Assembly: GCA_046351095.1 (NCBI GenBank)
Contig: JAXLZC010000001.1
Span: 62,001 to 126,000, forward strand
Direction of reading: 5' to 3'
DNA from: BQWY01 sp046351095
Lineage (GTDB): Bacteria > Nitrospirota > Nitrospiria > Nitrospirales > Nitrospiraceae
Length of the DNA stretch: 64,000 bases
In this document: positions 49,000-57,387 of the stretch, one piece after another
How positions within the stretch are numbered: position 1 is the first letter of the stretch
How the letters are laid out: the number at the start of each line of letters is the position of its first letter
Made by a program: the position numbers and the translations under genes
Notes under the pieces: generated by a model
Database searches by the model: none
The model's input: the letters and a program-made list of their open reading frames with translations, nothing else
What the model was told of the DNA's origin: nothing

Positions 49000-51333
49000 G
49001 TGCGGCTCGGCATTGAAGCCACGCCTATCCTCGGCGACCGCGGCGGGGTCGGCTGGTATCTCTATTATCTGCTACGTAGTTTCGTGCGGTTGCGGGACGA
49101 CTACGAACTCTTCTGTTACGTCGAACCAGGCTATCGCGACAAAATCCGATGGGAGTCCTGGATGGACGACCCACGGTTGCGCTGGCGCGAAGCGACACGC
49201 AAAACGATGCGCTGGTGCGGCGCCAACGATCGCCTCGATCTGTTTCACGGCCCGAACTTTCGGCTGCGCACCGAGGGCCGGTACGGCGGAATCGTGACCA
49301 TCCATGATTTGTGGATGGACCGCCACCCCGAATATTCCCCCAAGCTGTTTCCTCACACCTCCTCCAATCATACTCGGCATGCGGCATGGCAGGCACGGCG
49401 AGTCATTACGGATTCGTACGCATCGGCCCGCGAGATCAACGAACTGTATGGTTTGCCGATGGACCGCATGGTCGTTGTCCACTGCGGAATCGCCGAGGAC
49501 TTTTATCCAGTGACCGATCCCGAGGTGTGGACTCGTGTGCGGGAACGAATAGGGATTGGTTCGGAGGGATTTGTTTTGTTCGTCGGCGGCGCCGATCCGC
49601 GAAAAAATCATCGTGTGTTTCTCGAAGCGGTGGCACAAATGCGCGCCGGCCTTGGGAGACGCAAGGTCGTGTTAATCGGCGATGCCGTGCATCGACACGG
49701 GAACTATCACGAGACTGCCGCGCGATTGGGGTTGACCGATATCACGATTTGTCCCGGCCGTGTACCGATGGACGACCTGCGGGTGTTGTATTCCCGGGCA
49801 GACCTGTTTGCCTTCCCCAGCTTGTACGAAGGGTTCGGCATGCCGGTGTTGGAGGCCATGGCCTGCGGTGCACCGGTCGTAACGTCCAACAGAAGTTCGC
49901 TCCTGGAGGTGGCGGGGACGGCCGCGGTCTTGGTGGATCCGGAAAATTCGCAACAGGTGGCCGAGGGAATGGTGGCGGTGCTCGATCAGCCCGCCCGACG
50001 GGAGGAGCTCCGTCGGCAGGGTTTTGAGCGTGTGCATCGGTTTTCCTGGGATAGGGCAGCGACGCAGGTTATGCGTGTGTACCGAGAGACCTGTCATTCG
50101 AACGCAGCCGTATCGGCCCGAGGGGGAACGCGCTTGGACCGTCAGGTGCCGCACAACGGAAATCTGCAGCTGACGCCTGATCGTTTAAAAGGGAAGCCGA
50201 AGCCGTCGAATCGGGTGCAGGTGGGAGGCACCTCCATCCGGCCGACCAGTTTGACCAATGTGCTGGTCATTAAGCTTCGGTATGTCGGCGATGTACTTTT
50301 GTCGACGGCAGTGCCCCGTGCGTTGAAGGCCGCGTATCCTGGAATTCGGGTGACGATGGCGGTCATGAAGGGGACGGAGGCGGTACTGCTTGGGAATCCG
50401 GCGGTGGACGAGATTCTTGTGGTCGATCGTCACACGCTGCGAACGCAGGCGGAATTTTTCCAGGAGATTCGTCGCCAGCAGTTCGATGGTGTGGTCGACC
50501 TCACCGGAAACGACCGGTCGGAGTTAGCGTGCGCCCTCAGCGGTGCCGCGGTCCGTGTAGGGTTTCGCGAATCTCGTCGATGGCGGGCGCGTCTTGCGTA
50601 TACGCATGAGCGAAATACTCCCGATTCTCTTGGGCAGGGGGCGAAGTTTGGCGAAGTACAGACGCTCCATCGGATGGAACGGGATCTGTCGGTGTTGCGG
50701 GCCATTGGACTGGATCCGGCGGCGGAGCGACCGCAGCTGTTTTTCTCCGCGGAGGAGGAGGCTCATGCCGAGCAGCTGATGCAAACATTGTGTGCTGGAG
50801 AGTCCTCAACTCCGGTTGTCATGCTGCATCCGGGTGCACGGTATTGGTTTAAGGCGTGGCCGCCGGAGCGATTTGCCGAATTGGCCGATCGTCTTATGGA
50901 AACATGCGGATGCCTGGTTCTGTTAGGAGGCGGTGCGGCCGAGCAGCCGATCGGATGTGCAATTGAACAAATCGCGCGCGGCAGGATCGTCAACCTCATC
51001 GGAACGATCGGGCTGCGTGAATATGCGGCGCTGGTGAAGCGGTGCGCACTCTTTATCGGTAACGACAACGGGGCGATGCATATTGCGGCGGCGGTGGGCA
51101 CGCCGGTCGTCGGCCTTTTCGGGCCCTCCGACCCTGCGGAATGGGCGCCGTTGGGCCCGTATACGCAGATTTGTTATAAGGGCGTCGATTGTCGGCCGTG
51201 TTTCCATCCCACCTGTCGCCGCGGCGAGCAAAACTGCATGCGTCAAATCGGAATCGACGAGGTTTTTGCGGCGGCCAAGACGCTGCTTGTATCTGTCCCC
51301 ATGAAGCAGGTTCCGAGCGAGAGGAGCGTGTAA
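49000..51333 (+). CDS. Fusion glycosyltransferase: GT4 domain plus GT9 heptosyltransferase-like domain
   Basis: One 777-residue frame encodes two GT-B enzymes. Residues 1-375 are GT4 (VRLGIEATPILGDRGGVGWYLYYLL; FVGGADPRKNHRVFLEAVAQM; ADLFAFPSLYEGFGMPVLEAMACGAPVVTSNRSSLLEVAG, with the E-x(7)-E pair). A linker of about 40 polar residues follows. Residues about 416-777 are GT9 (TNVLVIKLRYVGDVLLSTAVPRALKAAYPGI; VMLHPGARYWFKAWPPERFAELADRL; GNDNGAMHIAAAVGTPVVGLFGPSDPAEW). The start at GTG 49000 is fixed by AAAGGAG just upstream. It could transfer a heptose-like sugar and the next sugar in sequence. The fusion is clean, with no stop at the joint. Confidence 0.9.
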   Translation: MRLGIEATPILGDRGGVGWYLYYLLRSFVRLRDDYELFCYVEPGYRDKIRWESWMDDPRLRWREATRKTMRWCGANDRLDLFHGPNFRLRTEGRYGGIVTIHDLWMDRHPEYSPKLFPHTSSNHTRHAAWQARRVITDSYASAREINELYGLPMDRMVVVHCGIAEDFYPVTDPEVWTRVRERIGIGSEGFVLFVGGADPRKNHRVFLEAVAQMRAGLGRRKVVLIGDAVHRHGNYHETAARLGLTDITICPGRVPMDDLRVLYSRADLFAFPSLYEGFGMPVLEAMACGAPVVTSNRSSLLEVAGTAAVLVDPENSQQVAEGMVAVLDQPARREELRRQGFERVHRFSWDRAATQVMRVYRETCHSNAAVSARGGTRLDRQVPHNGNLQLTPDRLKGKPKPSNRVQVGGTSIRPTSLTNVLVIKLRYVGDVLLSTAVPRALKAAYPGIRVTMAVMKGTEAVLLGNPAVDEILVVDRHTLRTQAEFFQEIRRQQFDGVVDLTGNDRSELACALSGAAVRVGFRESRRWRARLAYTHERNTPDSLGQGAKFGEVQTLHRMERDLSVLRAIGLDPAAERPQLFFSAEEEAHAEQLMQTLCAGESSTPVVMLHPGARYWFKAWPPERFAELADRLMETCGCLVLLGGGAAEQPIGCAIEQIARGRIVNLIGTIGLREYAALVKRCALFIGNDNGAMHIAAAVGTPVVGLFGPSDPAEWAPLGPYTQICYKGVDCRPCFHPTCRRGEQNCMRQIGIDEVFAAAKTLLVSVPMKQVPSERSV

Positions 51334-51421
51334 GGCGGTGACGATGACGTTCCCGCGAATACTATGGACCTGGCAGAGGAGTCGTTCGTATAGGCTCTGC
51401 TGGGAGTAAGGAGATACGTTC

Positions 51422-52189
51422 GTGAGCATGGAAGCAGGGCGATTTGTCGATCTTCCCCGTCGCATTAAGGACGCGGATCTTGTGTTGGACGTGGGGGGCG
51501 GCATTCGACCGCTTAGCCGTGCCAACTACGTATTGGATTTCCTCGCCTACGATGAGCGGTATGCGGTGGAGCCTTGGCTGACCGACCAGTGGCCTACGCC
51601 GTACTATTCGCAAGACACCTGGATTCAGCGCGATTTTTGTTCGCATCAACCCTGGCCCTTTCACGACAAACAATTTGACTTCGTGTTGTGTAAGGGGACG
51701 TTGGAGGATCTCCGCGATCCCGTGTGGGTGTGCCAGGAAATGATGCGCGTCGGGAAGGCCGGATATATCGAAACGCCGACGCGTGTCTTAGAGAGTTTGC
51801 CGGGAATCGAGCGAAGTCGCTATTGCGGGCACTCGCACCATCATTGGATGGTCGAAGCCGTGGATGGCGGCGTGCGGTTTACCTTCAAGCACGCACAACT
51901 CCATGCCTATGCGCGGTTTCATCCCACGGTCGGCCCACGGTTTTGGGGGGGCGGCGCCAATCACAATCCGTTTGAGGCCCTCGATATTGTTGAACGGGTG
52001 TCGGCCGTGGTGAACCGATGGTTTCGTCGTTTGAATCCAAAGTATCTGACGCTGGGACTCTATTGGACCGATTCCTTTGTGTGTTACGAGCATGTGTTGG
52101 TCGATAAAGGTGCGGTAGAGGCGGACTTTATGGCGTTCAAGGACTATTGCGAATCGCTCCCGGACCTGTGGGTGTCCAAGAAGTCATGA
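51422..52189 (+). CDS. Methyltransferase-like protein (class I fold, divergent)
   Basis: This 255-residue protein starts at GTG 51422, with TAAGGAG upstream. The segment ADLVLDVGGGIRPLSRANYVLDF resembles SAM-binding motif I, and FDFVLCKGTLEDLRDPVWVCQEMMRVGKAGYIETPT fits motifs IV-V of class I methyltransferases. The C-terminal half, rich in His and Trp (GHSHHHWMVEAVDGG; FHPTVGPRFWGGGANHNPFEALDIV), is not recognised. It sits in the O-antigen region next to a second, shorter methyltransferase-like gene. Either a sugar O-methyltransferase or a non-enzymatic relative is possible. Confidence 0.72.
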   Translation: MSMEAGRFVDLPRRIKDADLVLDVGGGIRPLSRANYVLDFLAYDERYAVEPWLTDQWPTPYYSQDTWIQRDFCSHQPWPFHDKQFDFVLCKGTLEDLRDPVWVCQEMMRVGKAGYIETPTRVLESLPGIERSRYCGHSHHHWMVEAVDGGVRFTFKHAQLHAYARFHPTVGPRFWGGGANHNPFEALDIVERVSAVVNRWFRRLNPKYLTLGLYWTDSFVCYEHVLVDKGAVEADFMAFKDYCESLPDLWVSKKS

Positions 52190-52205
52190 GCGGGAGTGTC
52201 ACCGA

Positions 52206-52736
52206 ATGAATGCCAAGGAATTGCGTACCCCAGAGCCGGTCGTAATCGACCTGGGATGCGGTGGAAACAAGGTCGCTGGGGCTTGGGGATTCGATGCGAG
52301 AATGGTGCCGGGTATCGATGTGGTGGCCGACATCGAGCGTCCGCTGCCGATTCGGAGCGATTCGGTGGATGTCGTCTGGGTGCGGCATGTGCTCGAACAT
52401 GTGCGTGAACTGGTGGCGCTGATGGAGGAGTTGTCGCGTATTTGTAAGTCAGGCGGTCGGGTTGAGGTGGTGGTGCCCTACTATACGTCTCGGGGGGCAT
52501 TCCGCGATCCCACCCATGTCCGGTATATCACTGAAGACACCTTCCAATATTTCGAGCCCCCAACCGATTATGGGATTCGCACGCAATTTCGGATCGAGCG
52601 GATTACGTACGATGTTCGGAAGCCGTTCTGCTGGTTCCCCTCCTATCTTCAGAAGCGGTGTCGTCGGTATTTGTGGAACGTCGTCGATAACATGTCGGTC
52701 ACGTTGCGCGTGGAGAAGGAAGGGGCACCCCTCTGA
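52206..52736 (+). CDS. Class I SAM-dependent methyltransferase
   Basis: This 176-residue protein has a clear SAM-binding motif I (PVVIDLGCGGNKVAGAWGFD), motif II acidic residues (GIDVVADIERPLP) and the DVVWVRHVLEHV segment with LMEELSRICKSGGRVEVVVPYY, as in Methyltransf_11. The C-terminus (GIRTQFRIERITYDV, then FCWFPSYLQKRCRRYLWN) is short. It lies 16 bases after another methyltransferase-like gene, and its stop overlaps the next coding region, which appears to start with CTG. In O-antigen loci such enzymes cap chains or methylate sugars. Confidence 0.83.
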   Translation: MNAKELRTPEPVVIDLGCGGNKVAGAWGFDARMVPGIDVVADIERPLPIRSDSVDVVWVRHVLEHVRELVALMEELSRICKSGGRVEVVVPYYTSRGAFRDPTHVRYITEDTFQYFEPPTDYGIRTQFRIERITYDVRKPFCWFPSYLQKRCRRYLWNVVDNMSVTLRVEKEGAPL

Positions 52737-53869
52737 GTAACGAGATCGATGGCGGGTGCGCGAGGAGCGGTCCTGTTCTGGAACCTCGTGTACTGTTTCT
52801 TACGGATACACTACCTGACTATTTGGCCGATCAACTCTTTGTCGGACTGACGCGTGTACTAGGTGCCGAGCGGGTTACGGATTACCCGTGGAAGGCGGTC
52901 TACCATGATCCTGACGCACGGCTGTCCTACGTGCCACAGGTCGATGGGGTACGCCGAGATGCCGAAGAGGTCGGTGCGTTGCTCCGTGATGGGCGGTTCG
53001 ACCTCGTTGTGTTGTCGTCGCCTCGCGCGGCGACGACAGCGGCCGCTGCTATGCTCGCACGCGTTGCACCGTGGCCCGTGACGGTGTTGATCGACGGTGA
53101 AGACGACTCGGATATTCGATGCGACCTCTATCGGCGCTATCGATGCCGGCTGTATTTTAAGCGAGAGTATCGTTGGATGCCTGGCGGCGGTGTTGCTGCC
53201 GGGCTTGCGAGACGCTTCGCATTTCGGCATTGTAGCGAGGTGTCCACCAGTATATTCCCGTTGCCATTTTCCGTGATCCCCGGGGTGGCTTCTCCTAGCC
53301 TGGACCCACCGCGAGACGTCGATGTGTCATATGTCGTTCGCGCGTCACACCCCAAACGCATTCGTGCCTATACACTGTTGCGCGCCGCGACGGATCTCAA
53401 AACCGAAACGGCAGTCTATGCGGATGCGTCGGATCGCCAATCCAAGTTGCAGACCGGTCTTCCCAAGGTATGGACGAAACTTCGAGGTGATGCTCTTGCC
53501 ACCGAGGCGCAACGGGCCGCACGCTTGCCGTATGACGCCTATCGGCATCTTCTTGCCCGTTCGAAAATGGCGTTGTCCGTTCGCGGCGGTGGGTTCGATA
53601 CGCTGCGATATTGGGAAATCGTGTCGTCCAAAGCCTTATTGGTCTCAGAGACGCCGGATATCCTGATCCCAAACAATTTTGAGTCGGGCAAACATGCCCT
53701 GTTCTGTAAGCCCGACTTGAGCGATCTTGTGCCGCTTATCAGGCGATATGTGCATGAGGATGCTGCTCGTGGCGCGATGGTCGACGCTGCCTATGCACAT
53801 TTGCACGCCCACCACACCTGCAGCCACAGGGCACGGTATCTCCTCGATCTGGTGCGGCAATATGCGTAA
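52733..53869 (+). CDS. Glycosyltransferase-like protein, probable CTG start
   Basis: The first standard start in this frame is TTG 52823. The 30 codons before it are open and read as a good GT-B N-terminus (PRVLFLTDTLPDYLADQLFVG). No ATG, GTG or TTG occurs between the upstream stop at 52688 and 52823. CTG 52733 lies about 9 bases after AAGGAAGGGG and overlaps the previous stop (CTGA), so I place the start there, giving 378 residues. The C-terminal half (VDVSYVVRASHPKRIRAY; LARSKMALSVRGGGFDTLRYWEIVSSKALLVSETPDILIPNNF) resembles CgeB/exostosin-like glycosyltransferases. The donor sugar is unknown. Confidence 0.68.
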   Translation: MSNEIDGGCARSGPVLEPRVLFLTDTLPDYLADQLFVGLTRVLGAERVTDYPWKAVYHDPDARLSYVPQVDGVRRDAEEVGALLRDGRFDLVVLSSPRAATTAAAAMLARVAPWPVTVLIDGEDDSDIRCDLYRRYRCRLYFKREYRWMPGGGVAAGLARRFAFRHCSEVSTSIFPLPFSVIPGVASPSLDPPRDVDVSYVVRASHPKRIRAYTLLRAATDLKTETAVYADASDRQSKLQTGLPKVWTKLRGDALATEAQRAARLPYDAYRHLLARSKMALSVRGGGFDTLRYWEIVSSKALLVSETPDILIPNNFESGKHALFCKPDLSDLVPLIRRYVHEDAARGAMVDAAYAHLHAHHTCSHRARYLLDLVRQYA

Positions 53870-53958
53870 GGGCGTTCGAATTCGCGACGGTAGAGGATGG
53901 GGGCACGGCGAGCTGTGCCTGTATTGCCGTTATTGTGTACGGTCGAGAGAGTGAGTCC

Positions 53959-54597
53959 ATGGCTAGCCTCAAGCGATGGTTGGAGCGAATTGGGGTACGG
54001 CGTCCACGCCCGTCTCGGCTTTTTATGAATCAGAATCCACGGTATGCGTCGGAAATTGTCGGCGATTGGACCTATGGAACGCCGACGATTCCTTACAATA
54101 CGGACGGCGCGAGGTTGCAACTGGGAAGGTTCTGCTCGATTGCCGGTGGCGTCACGATTTTTACGGGTAATGAACACCACGCGGAGTGGGTGTCCACCTA
54201 TCCGTTTCATCTTCTCGGCGTCGAAGGAGCGTCGTTACCGCCGGCCTCGCATTCGAAAGGCGATGTGGTCGTCGGACACGATGTGTGGATCGGCAGCGAT
54301 GTATTGATCCTATCCGGCGTCACAATCGGGAACGGTGCCGTTATTGCCGCGCGCGCGGTGGTGACGAAAGATATCCCGCCGTACGCGATTGCGGCCGGGG
54401 TACCGGCGCGCGTCGTCAAATTTCGATTTCCACAGACGACGATCGATGCGCTCCAACAGATTGCCTGGTGGGATTGGCCGATTGAAAAGATTCGTGCCGC
54501 TGCGCCGCACCTGATGAGCGGGGATATCGACGGGTTCATCGCGCGACATCGTCCCTTGTCGACACAGGGTGCATCGCCTAGGGAACGCTCTGCATGA
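53959..54597 (+). CDS. CatB/Vat-type O-acetyltransferase (hexapeptide repeat)
   Basis: This 212-residue protein of the xenobiotic/sugar acetyltransferase group starts at ATG 53959; a GTG 24 bases upstream is in frame. It has YGTPTIPYNTDGARLQLGRFCSIAGGVTIFTGNEHHAEWVSTYPF with the catalytic His. Left-handed beta-helix repeats follow (GDVVVGHDVWIGSDVLILSGVTIGNGAVIAARAVVTKDIPPYAIAAGVPARVVKFRF), then DALQQIAWWDWPIEKI. It most likely acetylates a sugar of the O-antigen. Its stop overlaps the following GT2 gene by 4 bases. Confidence 0.88.
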   Translation: MASLKRWLERIGVRRPRPSRLFMNQNPRYASEIVGDWTYGTPTIPYNTDGARLQLGRFCSIAGGVTIFTGNEHHAEWVSTYPFHLLGVEGASLPPASHSKGDVVVGHDVWIGSDVLILSGVTIGNGAVIAARAVVTKDIPPYAIAAGVPARVVKFRFPQTTIDALQQIAWWDWPIEKIRAAAPHLMSGDIDGFIARHRPLSTQGASPRERSA

Positions 54598-55505
54598 CTA
54601 CACCGCAGACATCGGCGCAGGATTCCGCGCTACCTCCTCCGCGAGTTGGGTTTACGAGCCTCGTCATTCCGGTTTTTAACCAGCTCGAGTACACCGTTCG
54701 CTGCCTTGATTCGCTTCGACGTCACACGACGCTGCCGTATGAGGTCATCGTCGTCGACAATGCGTCGACGGACGGCACGCCGGCCTACCTCCGCGAGTTG
54801 CATGAACGCGGGCAGATCCGTGTCATCGCCAATCGAGCCAATCTCGGGTGCGCGAAGGCCTGGAACCAGGGGGTTCGCGCCGCCCATGGCGACGTGATCG
54901 GGATTTTGAACAACGACATCGTGGTGACGGCGGGCTGGTTGGAAGGGCTGCGCGAATTTATGACGCGCGGCGGACACGGCGTTGTGGCGCCGGCGGGTCG
55001 TGAAGGGGCGCTGAATTACGACCTCGATGCGTACGCGGCACAGTTTACCGATCGCTGTCGGGCCGCAACGCGCGCGGAGTTATACGGCCCGTGTTTTTTG
55101 GTCGCGCGTCATGTCTTCGATCGTGTGGGATTGTTCGATGACGCCTTCGGTTATGGCGGCTGCGAGGACGTCGATTTTCACTGGCGTGTGCTGCAGGCGG
55201 GGATGTCGGTTCGGATGACCGGATCCGTACTCATTCATCACTTCAGTATGGTGACGCAGACAGCCTTCGGTCGCTCCGAACGAAAACGATATTCTGAGGC
55301 GAACGTGACGTATTTTACCCAGAAATGGGGACGGACGGTGCGAGGCAATTGGGCGCAGCGACGCTGGGCAGGGATCAGTCGAACCGTGCGTGAAGCTGCC
55401 GAGTACGTCCGCTTTGGGCATGCCTTAGTGGAAAAGGCGCAGGCCCACGCGACGGATGCGCACGATCGCCGCACGCCACCTTCTGCGACTATGTCGACGC
55501 CATGA
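54594..55505 (+). CDS. GT2 family glycosyltransferase (rhamnosyl/hexosyl type)
   Basis: This 303-residue GT-A enzyme has TSLVIPVFNQLEYTVRCLDSLRRHTTLPYEVIVVDNASTDGTPAYL, NLGCAKAWNQGVRAAHGDVIGILNNDIVVTAGWLEGL (the DxD position reads NND), and LFDDAFGYGGCEDVDFHWRVLQAG with the catalytic ED. The pattern is that of the WbbL/GlfT-like group, often rhamnosyltransferases, in line with the rml-type genes just downstream. It overlaps the genes on both sides by 4 bases. Confidence 0.88.
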   Translation: MTTPQTSAQDSALPPPRVGFTSLVIPVFNQLEYTVRCLDSLRRHTTLPYEVIVVDNASTDGTPAYLRELHERGQIRVIANRANLGCAKAWNQGVRAAHGDVIGILNNDIVVTAGWLEGLREFMTRGGHGVVAPAGREGALNYDLDAYAAQFTDRCRAATRAELYGPCFLVARHVFDRVGLFDDAFGYGGCEDVDFHWRVLQAGMSVRMTGSVLIHHFSMVTQTAFGRSERKRYSEANVTYFTQKWGRTVRGNWAQRRWAGISRTVREAAEYVRFGHALVEKAQAHATDAHDRRTPPSATMSTP

Positions 55506-56602
55506 AGGTGGTGATTGCCGCCTGGCACGTCCGTGACTTTAATGTCGGGTTGGGGCGCTACGCGAGGGAGTTGATCGAGGGGCTGGGACGTGTCGATCAC
55601 AGCACCCAGTATACCGTCCTACTGCCGGTGGGGGCGGAGGGATTTACGCCCCGCCCGAATATTCGGTTTCGGACGGTACGGTTGCCGTTTGGGAAACGGC
55701 GTGTGTGGGAACAACTCGTACCGTGGACCGGCGGGGTGTGCGATCTCCTTCACCTTCCCTATGACTCATGTCTTGCCTGGCCACGAAGCCCAGTGCTGGT
55801 GACCATTCACGATGTGAAGCCGCTGATTTTCGGCACGCCCACGCGACGTCGAAATCTGCATGAGCGATTGGAGTCGTGGGCGGTCGGCGATCGATGGGCA
55901 AAAATCGATCATGTCGTCACCATCTCGCAGTGTTCTCGTCGCGACATTCTGGCGCATTGTCCGGTGCAACCGGATCGCGTCTCGGTCGTGTATGCGGGAG
56001 TGGATACGGCGAGGTTCACGCCATACTCGGGGGCGGACTCTCCACACGCACATCGGCCGCAGCGTCCCTATGTCTTGTGCGTCGCCGGGGACGATCCCGC
56101 TAAGAATGTGGAAACGCTGGTCGACGCGTTTGCCCAATTACCGCCCGCCCTGCGCGAGGCTCACGAGTTGGTGCTCGTCGGAGACGTGCAGAAACGACAG
56201 GTCGTGCGGCAGCGTGTCGCGCAGCATCGGCTCGAGGCGCAGGTGTGTTGGATGGGGCTCGTGGACGACGCTACGTTGATCGGACTGTATCGAGGTGCGC
56301 GAGTCTTTGCGTTTCCTTCGCGTTATGAAGGGTTCGGTCTCCCGCCGTTGGAAGCGATGGCCTGCGGCTGTCCGGTCGTGTCGTCCCAGGCGTCGTCGCT
56401 GCCGGAAGTCGTCGGAGATGCCGGGTTGATGGTGGATCCGTCGGATGTGCCTGCGTTAGCGCAGGCGCTGACACGGGTGTTGACCGATGACGCGTTGCGC
56501 GAAATGCTGGTGGCGCGTGGAGCGGCGCGTGTGCAAGAATTTACGTGGGATCGTGCGGCAAGCGAGATGGCGGCCCTCTACGGTCGGCTCGCCAAGCGGT
56601 AA
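55502..56602 (+). CDS. GT4 family glycosyltransferase
   Basis: This 366-residue GT-B enzyme starts MKVVIAAWHVRDFNVGLGRYARELIEGL at ATG 55502, overlapping the previous gene. The donor half has YVLCVAGDDPAKNVETLVDAFAQLP, LVLVGDVQKRQ, VCWMGLVDDATLIGLYRGARVFAFPSRYEGFGLPPLEAMACGCPVVSSQASSLPEVVGDAGLMVDP. The E-x(7)-E pair is intact, typical of mannosyl- and rhamnosyltransferases of O-antigen assembly. Sugar-nucleotide genes begin 34 bases later. Confidence 0.9.
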   Translation: MKVVIAAWHVRDFNVGLGRYARELIEGLGRVDHSTQYTVLLPVGAEGFTPRPNIRFRTVRLPFGKRRVWEQLVPWTGGVCDLLHLPYDSCLAWPRSPVLVTIHDVKPLIFGTPTRRRNLHERLESWAVGDRWAKIDHVVTISQCSRRDILAHCPVQPDRVSVVYAGVDTARFTPYSGADSPHAHRPQRPYVLCVAGDDPAKNVETLVDAFAQLPPALREAHELVLVGDVQKRQVVRQRVAQHRLEAQVCWMGLVDDATLIGLYRGARVFAFPSRYEGFGLPPLEAMACGCPVVSSQASSLPEVVGDAGLMVDPSDVPALAQALTRVLTDDALREMLVARGAARVQEFTWDRAASEMAALYGRLAKR

Positions 56603-56635
56603 AACGACGCACATGGTGAAGTGGGAGTAGGGAGT

Positions 56636-57364
56636 ATGAAGGGTGTCGTCTTAGCGGGTGGCTTGGGATCGCGGCTGTTGCCGCTCACCAAGGTCACCAA
56701 TAAACATTTGCTGCCCGTCTATAACCAGCCGATGGTGTATTACCCCATTCAGGCTCTCGTCAACGCGGGGATTACGGAAGTGATGTTGGTGACCGGCGGG
56801 AACAGTGCCGGTGACTTTCTGAAGCTGCTCGGAAACGGTCGGCAGCATGGATTGAAACACCTCGCCTATACGTACCAGGAGGGCGAGGGCGGGATCGCCG
56901 ATGCGTTGCGCATGGCCGAGCACTTTGCGGATGGGCAGGGTATCTGCGTCGTGCTCGGCGACAATCTTATCGAACGGAATATTGCGGCGGCGGCGCAGGC
57001 GTTTCGCGAGCAGCGGGTAGGGGCCAAGATTCTCTTGAAGGAGGTCAAGGATCCCCAGCGCTTTGGAGTGCCGCTGTTGGACGGCAACCGCGTCGTGCGG
57101 ATCGATGAAAAACCGACACACCCAGCCTCGTCGTACGCCGTGACGGGCATTTATTTTTACGATGCACAGGTATTCGAGATCATCAAGACGTTGAAACCCT
57201 CCGGCCGCGGCGAGTTGGAAATCACGGACGTCAACAATGCGTATATCCAGCGGGGGCAGTTGACTTGGAATGAGCTTGATGGGTGGTGGACGGATGCGGG
57301 GACGATCGAGTCGTTGTTTCAGGCCAACCAACTAGTCGCCAAGACCGGGGCAAATCGCCTCTAG
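56636..57364 (+). CDS. Short sugar-1-phosphate nucleotidyltransferase (RmlA-like)
   Basis: This 242-residue enzyme has MKGVVLAGGLGSRLLPLTKVTNKHLLPVYNQPMVYYPIQALVNAGI, the RmlA/RfbA signature, VVLGDNLIERN with the metal aspartate, RFGVPLLDGNRVVRIDEKP and GRGELEITDVNNAYIQRG. It is about 50 residues shorter than classical RmlA because it lacks the C-terminal regulatory extension. It most likely makes dTDP-glucose for the next gene, an RmlB homologue. ATG 56636 has GGGAG just upstream; an in-frame GTG-led extension starts at 56621. Confidence 0.87.
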   Translation: MKGVVLAGGLGSRLLPLTKVTNKHLLPVYNQPMVYYPIQALVNAGITEVMLVTGGNSAGDFLKLLGNGRQHGLKHLAYTYQEGEGGIADALRMAEHFADGQGICVVLGDNLIERNIAAAAQAFREQRVGAKILLKEVKDPQRFGVPLLDGNRVVRIDEKPTHPASSYAVTGIYFYDAQVFEIIKTLKPSGRGELEITDVNNAYIQRGQLTWNELDGWWTDAGTIESLFQANQLVAKTGANRL

Positions 57365-57387
57365 CGAGCGGTGAAGAGGAGGACCTG

